DNA from: Hahella ganghwensis DSM 17046
GTDB taxonomy: Bacteria > Pseudomonadota > Gammaproteobacteria > Pseudomonadales > Oleiphilaceae
DNA length: 45,431 bases
Direction: 5' to 3'
Assembly: GCF_000376785.1 (NCBI RefSeq)
Contig: NZ_AQXX01000088.1
Coordinates: forward strand, 1 to 45,431
The position numbers were made by a program, and so were the translations under genes. The notes beneath the pieces are model-generated. The model saw only the letters and a list, made by a program, of their open reading frames with translations, ran no database searches and had not been told where the DNA came from. This document shows, piece after piece, positions 41,279 to 45,431 of this stretch (positions are counted from its first letter, which is position 1; every line of letters begins with the position of its first letter).

Positions 41279-41490
41279 AGGGTCTCCTGACTCATTCTGA
41301 GTATCCAATGAAATTTCTTTTTTGTCGCTCTCGGAAGGAATCCTAACGATATTCAGAATTCATAGAAGTTGAATAGCGCAATGGAATTGATAGGAAATAA
41401 TTATTGGCTTCAGCGGCGCTTTAGGAGACTGATATTGCTTAAAATTTGACGACCAGATGTATCGCCTGAAAGACTGATACAGATAAATAT

Positions 41491-41898
41491 TCACGCCAAA
41501 CCGTACCTAAAGTAAACCTCACCAAAGCCCGTACCCAGCTCCTGATTAAGGTATTCCGTCAATTCAGACATGCTGTTTATCGATTTAAGATCCTGATAAT
41601 CACATGCATTCCATGCTATCAAGCCTGCTCCCGCATTCATCAACTCATTCAGCAGCACACCAAGCTCTGTTTCAGACAGCATGGTACCGCGGGTCATTTC
41701 AAATCCAGCGCCGGAAAATAGATTATGGGAGGTATCACCAGTATCATCCAGCACAGCCCAAGCCTGGGATGGGTCAATTCCGTAGTGCCCTATGACTTCT
41801 GAGAATATTGACTGCGGGTGTTTTGGGTCACTGAATGTAATATTGGGGACAGTAGTTTTTGGGTTTTCTTTTTTAATAACGATCAGAAATTGGCTCAT
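41491..41898 (-). CDS. Hypothetical protein, 135 aa, accessory region
   Basis: I do not recognise this family. The protein is soluble and acidic, without signal peptide or membrane helix. A helical segment, LSETELGVLLNELMNAGAGLIAWNAC, lies at about 75-100. It begins an accessory stretch of small minus-strand genes, one of which is DUF4240, so an immunity-like role is possible but not shown. Confidence 0.55.
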   Translation of the reverse strand: MSQFLIVIKKENPKTTVPNITFSDPKHPQSIFSEVIGHYGIDPSQAWAVLDDTGDTSHNLFSGAGFEMTRGTMLSETELGVLLNELMNAGAGLIAWNACDYQDLKSINSMSELTEYLNQELGTGFGEVYFRYGLA

Positions 41899-41980
41899 AA
41901 CTGCTTAAGATACTTCTGGGCGGATAGCTTTGGGGGTCTCAGCATTCTTATATACTGGCTGATAGAGATATAACAAAGCT

Positions 41981-42427
41981 TTATTGCCAACCACTGATAT
42001 TTTTATAGGTTTCATAGTCTGTTGGAGACACATACTCCCACTCTTTACCATTTTTTTGTTCGTAGGCTTCCTGCGCGACATAGAGTATCGCCTCGAACTC
42101 CATATTCTTCGGAAAGTCTGCAGGATTTCTCAAGGTACGCTCAAACAAGTCATTCCCGTTAGCCACAACAACACATCTTGCATACAAAAAGGCATCTAAA
42201 GAGAAGTACTGCTCTTCATTGACGTATGCGTCTTCACCTATTTCTTTAGCATGAGACCTAGTATCAAGTGCATGAAGCTTCTGAGCTAATATCTCTTCAA
42301 ACTGAAAGATTTCTTCGTCGGATTTACTGGATAAATAGTTGACCAAAGGCTCGACAACAGCTTCGTCATCCCCAACCTCTTCCCAATTGAGCATACCGAT
42401 AATGCTCCAGAATTCATTCTCGTTCAT
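41981..42427 (-). CDS. DUF4240 domain protein
   Basis: A 148-residue protein starting MNENEFWSIIGMLNWEEVGDDEAVVEPLVNYLS and continuing IFQFEEILAQKLHALDTRSHA, the DUF4240 signature. Function is not established; family members are frequent near polymorphic toxins and other accessory genes. ATG 42427 was chosen over 42433 because AAGG then lies 6 nt upstream instead of touching the start codon. It is a separate gene 82 bp before the 135-residue gene in the same direction. Confidence 0.75.
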   Translation of the reverse strand: MNENEFWSIIGMLNWEEVGDDEAVVEPLVNYLSSKSDEEIFQFEEILAQKLHALDTRSHAKEIGEDAYVNEEQYFSLDAFLYARCVVVANGNDLFERTLRNPADFPKNMEFEAILYVAQEAYEQKNGKEWEYVSPTDYETYKNISGWQ

Positions 42428-42526
42428 GACCATCCTTCCGGGTATCTTTGATTGTAATTTGATTTAACGGATATGAATTTTGCCCCGCTCAACGCAAATC
42501 TGTGTCTGCAATCTCCTCATCCATGT

Positions 42527-43282
42527 TTAAGTGGAAGGGAGACTAATGAGTAGCCTCGGATCAAACTCGGCATTGCGTTCATCCACGTACCCTCTAGGAT
42601 TGCAACGAATATTGCAGCAACCTACATAGTAGTTGCTTGAATTATGAAGGTGACCATGAAGCCAGAGATCTGGTTTGAATTCTTCAATAAAACTCTCGAG
42701 GTTCGAAGCATACGCTGCCGTGACGATATTTTCTTTATACCTTTGCGGTACTGATTTGATACTTGGCGCATGATGCGTAACGACCACATTTAAAGCCGCG
42801 GGGGAATCATTCAGACTTTGGGAAAGCCAGTGCATGGAGTGGGCATGAATTATGGCAACATCCAGAGATCGCAATTTTGAATAAGAAGGCTCCTTTCTGA
42901 TCTTCTTAAAATCAGTCATCACCTGCTGACACTCATAACCGGCGACCTTTGGATTACCATAAAGTTCAAAGTTTGTCCAAAGTGTCGCACCATGAAACCT
43001 GACACCATTGATATCGACACTCTCGTTTTCCAGCACATGTATATTGGTGCCAGCAACCCTGGCTTTCACCTTACGAATAAGACTCGGATATTTATGCCGA
43101 TAATATTCATGGTTACCCAGAACATAAATAATTGGGCAATTAATGTTCTGGCGTTCGATCCATTCAATTCCTTTTACACCAATATGGATATCACCTGCGA
43201 AAACAACAACATCTGCACCATCACAATGCGCCTCAAAATCTTCGAATTCAATGTGCAAATCGCTAAAAAGCTGAATATTCAT
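42527..43282 (-). CDS. Calcineurin-like metallophosphoesterase
   Basis: This 251-residue protein has all metallophosphoesterase motifs in order: SDLHIEF (Asp8, His10), AGDIHIG (Asp31), LGNHEYY (Asn57, His58), VVTHHAPS and LHGHLHNS. No signal peptide is present, so it is cytoplasmic. Substrates in the family range from nucleic acids to cyclic nucleotides, and I cannot choose. It is flanked by accessory genes and separated from DUF4240 by 99 bp. Confidence 0.85.
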   Translation of the reverse strand: MNIQLFSDLHIEFEDFEAHCDGADVVVFAGDIHIGVKGIEWIERQNINCPIIYVLGNHEYYRHKYPSLIRKVKARVAGTNIHVLENESVDINGVRFHGATLWTNFELYGNPKVAGYECQQVMTDFKKIRKEPSYSKLRSLDVAIIHAHSMHWLSQSLNDSPAALNVVVTHHAPSIKSVPQRYKENIVTAAYASNLESFIEEFKPDLWLHGHLHNSSNYYVGCCNIRCNPRGYVDERNAEFDPRLLISLPST

Positions 43283-43449
43283 ACGTTGCCTGAATTAAAT
43301 TAAGCACCACTAGTAAGCTTAGATATGCTTCTCTACTCTAAAGTAGATAAAGACCGTCGCCAAGCCAGACACAATGCAGTAGTATCAAAATCGCACGGGG
43401 CCTTGAACTGATTTAGGCCCACCTTATTTTTATAAAGGAGCGGTAATTA

Positions 43450-43692
43450 ATGGATAAAGGTGATTGTTTCAGCTGTGGTAGAAAGATTCAGAAAACACTC
43501 ACGTCGACCTGTATCTATTGCGGCGAACCACTGCCCGAATCTCAATTATTTAGCGAAGAAGAAATAAAGCAAATTCAAAAAGAAAAAAATGCACGAGATA
43601 TGGCCCGAGCCAAGCACAATGATTCAAATAGAGCAGACTTTAGCCCTTATTCTTCTCCAGAATCACCCTGTGATTTCGATCTGTCCTGGTAA
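43450..43692 (+). CDS. Small zinc-ribbon protein
   Basis: An 80-residue protein with two CxxC pairs near the N-terminus (CFSCGRK and CIYCGEP, residues 6-25), expected to bind one zinc ion, followed by a charged helix (EEEIKQIQKEKNARDMARAK) and a disordered end. AAAGGAG lies 9 nt before the ATG. It is the only plus-strand gene in this part and is divergent from the metallophosphoesterase. Function unknown. Confidence 0.7.
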   Translation: MDKGDCFSCGRKIQKTLTSTCIYCGEPLPESQLFSEEEIKQIQKEKNARDMARAKHNDSNRADFSPYSSPESPCDFDLSW

Positions 43693-43777
43693 GAGCTGAC
43701 GAATAGAAGGATTTAGAATACGTCTAAAACGCCTCCCGCTTCGCCCTTATATACCCGTGCAATTTCACGGCGCTCCA

Positions 43778-44293
43778 TTATTGATTTGCCGCCATTTTAT
43801 GCGCTTCTCGACACAGTTGATCTACTCGCTTCAACAGGACTGGTATCCGATGCTTGCCGTGCATGCTGGCAATGAGTTCTTTCGCAACACCCAATTCACC
43901 AGTCGCCGTTACATAAAGAGGCTTGCTGCTTTCACCCCGGTATATTTCACACTCATGACCAATACCGGCGAAAGGCTTCTTTGCCACACCTATTACATCA
44001 ACCTCTTCTTTCAGAGAATCAAAGAGATGCTTTCCCAAACCTGGCCTTTGATCGCCATCAAGATACACGTAGCCATCAACAATAATCGTTGATGGCTTCA
44101 GTGCATGTTCTTCAAGCAGCTTCAGGATGCAGGGAAGCTCCCTTTTGTAGAATTTACCGGGCTCATATTCCGCAACCTGATGCAGAACGCTGACAAATTC
44201 CTTATCCGGAGAGGCGGCATCCCATTCTCGAAATAATACACCTGCGACGAATGCAGAATCGTCTGCGTATTGGACATCTACTGCGAGGATCAT
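43778..44293 (-). CDS. nfi: Compact endonuclease V family protein
   Basis: The 171-residue protein matches endonuclease V: ILAVDVQY (Asp6), YEPGKFYKRELPCIL (Glu52), IIVDGYVYLDGDQRPGLGKHL (Asp73) and VIGVAKKPF (Lys105), followed by PLYVTATGE and RIPVLLKRVDQLCRE. Endonuclease V cuts DNA or RNA near deoxyinosine or inosine. Bacterial enzymes are usually about 220 residues; here the N-terminal region before the first Asp is almost absent, so wedge contacts may differ. ATG 44293 follows GTG 44299 and starts just before the first strand. It may be an accessory nuclease rather than the housekeeping repair enzyme. Confidence 0.75.
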   Translation of the reverse strand: MILAVDVQYADDSAFVAGVLFREWDAASPDKEFVSVLHQVAEYEPGKFYKRELPCILKLLEEHALKPSTIIVDGYVYLDGDQRPGLGKHLFDSLKEEVDVIGVAKKPFAGIGHECEIYRGESSKPLYVTATGELGVAKELIASMHGKHRIPVLLKRVDQLCREAHKMAANQ

Positions 44294-44330
44294 AAACACA
44301 CCATCTCAATCATCGAGTTTAGATTGATCA

Positions 44331-44717
44331 TTATCCGTCACGCTCTCTCGCGAATTGCTCATATCGGTCACCAAACTCAATTTCCATTGCTATTCTGACC
44401 AGAGCTGGATAGCAAAACCAATATTGCCTACGGATAGCATCGAGATATCTTTCATCTCCCATATCTTCTCTATACAGACGCTGATGAAAGGCATCCAAAG
44501 GCTCTTTATCGATGATTAACAATTGGCGTCGATGTTTCTTAAGTAAAGTCCTGACCTGCAACCTGGTAGTAATGGAAAATAACCTTAACTCGTCCACCAC
44601 CTCTGCCAAATCGCTCAACGTGGCGCAGTCATTCTTCCTGGGAAATAATGACCTCATCATCTTGTATAGATAATGGAGATCAAACTCTTGTCGATCGATC
44701 AATGCTCTTCTATTCAC
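44331..44717 (-). CDS. Hypothetical helical protein, 128 aa
   Basis: I do not recognise this family. It is a soluble, highly charged, mostly helical protein (LYKMMRSLFPRK, LRLFSITTRLQVRTLLKKHRRQ, RYLDAIRRQYWFCYPALVRIAMEIEFGDRYEQFARE) without signal peptide or motifs. It lies 37 bp upstream of the endonuclease V-like gene in the same direction and may be co-transcribed with it. Confidence 0.5.
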   Translation of the reverse strand: MNRRALIDRQEFDLHYLYKMMRSLFPRKNDCATLSDLAEVVDELRLFSITTRLQVRTLLKKHRRQLLIIDKEPLDAFHQRLYREDMGDERYLDAIRRQYWFCYPALVRIAMEIEFGDRYEQFARERDG

Positions 44718-44829
44718 TACAACGTCTCAAACCGTGTTCTAGTGGCCGGCATACCAGCCCCCGCTTAACTCTCAAAGCCATTACATTCTCCAGCCAGGCT
44801 TCCCTGCCCAACAGGAATTTTTACTGAGA

Positions 44830-45177
44830 TTACTGCAGAATCGGCTTTCTTGGGACAAAAATTTCAACCAGCTTGTCATCAAAGCTCGCCATTTCCATAT
44901 CCTTGAACACCTGAGTATAGAAGCGCCACTCTCCCTGACTCGCCCTTATGCCAATAATAAAAGCGGCCCTACCTGGAACATAATCGGCCTCATCTTTACT
45001 GGTAATGGAGAAGCGCCTGGACAAGTTTCCACCTATATTGCTGAAGTTTGCCTCTTCGTCGATATTTCTGGCCTGAGGGCCGGATTTATTTACCTGTCCC
45101 CATTTCCCCTGCACCTGCTTCTTCAGGTTTCCGGCAATATGAAGCACGGTGACTGATTTTTTGGAGGCGTCATGACG
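44830..45177 (-). pseudogene. Unrecognised gene truncated at its 5' end by an IS3-family element
   Basis: The open frame ends at 44830 and encodes about 115 residues of a beta-rich protein (VTVLHIAGNLKKQVQGKWGQV...GRAAFIIGIRASQGEWRFYTQVFKDMEM...VEIFVPRK) with no good start codon. The frame continues past about 45178 into the insertion element, giving a lipobox-like string that I regard as accidental. Function unknown. Confidence 0.5.
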
Positions 45178-45431
45178 TGGCCTAATAGAACAGACCAACC
45201 CAGTTAAGGATAATACCCCTAACTGGAGATGAAGAAATTGACCACACGAAAGAAGTACTCAAAAGAATTTAAATTGGATGCCATCAGCCTGGTTCTGGAT
45301 CAAGGCTACAGTCAAACCGATGCTGCTCGAAGCCTTGGGATTACCCCCAATATGCTGGGCCGCTGGATAAGGGAACATCGCAGAGATGACGGCCAGGCTT
45401 TTCGAGGCAATGGGAAGCTAACTCCCGAGCA
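45178..45431 (+). mobile_element. IS3-family insertion sequence, left end (runs out of the window)
   Basis: The IS3-type orfA begins at 45229. The left boundary is a guess at a TG dinucleotide near 45178, where the flanking gene's reading frame stops making sense. An inverted repeat CCAGTTA/TAACTGG (45200-45206, 45220-45226) lies just before the orfA start. Confidence 0.55.
45229..45431 (+). CDS. IS3-family transposase OrfA, partial (3' end outside window)
   Basis: The visible 67 residues start MKKLTTRKKYSKEFKLDAIS and continue with a helix-turn-helix (LDQGYSQTDAARSLGITPNMLGRWIREHRRD) and DDGQAFRGNGKLTPE, the standard N-terminal part of IS3-family OrfA. OrfA binds the element's ends, and with OrfB made by frameshift it forms the transposase. 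The reading frame is open to the last base of the window. Confidence 0.88.
   Translation, partial: MKKLTTRKKYSKEFKLDAISLVLDQGYSQTDAARSLGITPNMLGRWIREHRRDDGQAFRGNGKLTPE

Noticed and set aside
41362-41393. ATAG repeats with 11-bp spacing upstream of the catalase gene as an OxyR site
   Set aside because: OxyR sites alternate ATAG and CTAT at 11-bp steps; here the copies have the same orientation and the third is 17 bp away.
45178-45261. A lipoprotein signal peptide for the 44830-45177 frame, from a lipobox-like LTGLVC on the minus strand
   Set aside because: The string lies inside the IS3-type sequence, partly opposite orfA, and has no ATG; it is probably accidental.
1-45431. CRISPR arrays, tRNA or rRNA genes
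   Set aside because: I saw no regularly spaced repeats of CRISPR type and no tRNA or rRNA-like sequence, though weak cases cannot be excluded by eye.

Overview
The window looks like chromosomal DNA of a Gram-negative gammaproteobacterium, probably marine or environmental. It has TonB/ExbBD, type I secretion, FecI/FecR signalling, lipoproteins and GlyGly-CTERM (rhombosortase-type) C-terminal anchors. I did not identify a species. The middle is a functional core; both ends are accessory DNA carrying mobile-element debris and small immunity-like genes.

Left end (1-4.3 kb): the 3' end of a Tn3-family transposase and its apparent terminal inverted repeat abut a HipA kinase gene cut at exactly that point. 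A minus-strand run of immunity-like genes follows (two Imm11/DUF1629 paralogues and unrecognised ORFs), ending at a tyrosine-recombinase C-terminal remnant. 4.3-11.2 kb is metabolic: a lipoprotein alkylsulfatase, a GhrA-like 2-hydroxyacid dehydrogenase and a VOC protein with a divergent LysR regulator, a RimK-type ATP-grasp ligase fused to an RCK_C-like domain, and a periplasmic solute-binding protein. A secreted VWA protein follows at 11.4-12.3 kb.

Centre (12.6-31.15 kb): a complete heme-acquisition locus on the plus strand. A strong Fur box precedes an ECF sigma factor and a FecR regulator. Then come a rhombotarget-type lipoprotein, a HasR-like receptor, a GloVer-repeat protein, the hemophore HasA, a second GloVer-repeat protein with a GlyGly-CTERM tail, the HasD/HasE/TolC-like exporter, a HemO-type heme oxygenase, a DUF454 membrane protein, and ExbB-ExbD-TonB. 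HasA would be exported by HasDEF and deliver heme to HasR, ExbBD-TonB would energise uptake, and HemO would release iron. The unusual part is the predicted surface proteins built into this operon: one GloVer gene overlaps hasD by 4 bp, and the other has an in-frame TAA just before an otherwise intact GlyGly-CTERM tail.

31.5-34.9 kb: a secreted protein consisting essentially of a protease prodomain sits directly before a reprolysin-like zinc metallopeptidase with the same prodomain, a Calx-beta domain and GlyGly-CTERM. 35-41.3 kb holds an unrecognised exported protein, a TIGR02285-like periplasmic protein, a GH114 lipoprotein, a Cys-dependent phosphatase, and an exported catalase followed by an exported ankyrin-repeat protein. 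The right end (41.5-45.4 kb) is accessory again: immunity-like proteins (one DUF4240), a metallophosphoesterase, a small zinc-ribbon protein, a compact endonuclease V homologue, and an IS3-family element that truncates a gene and runs off the window.
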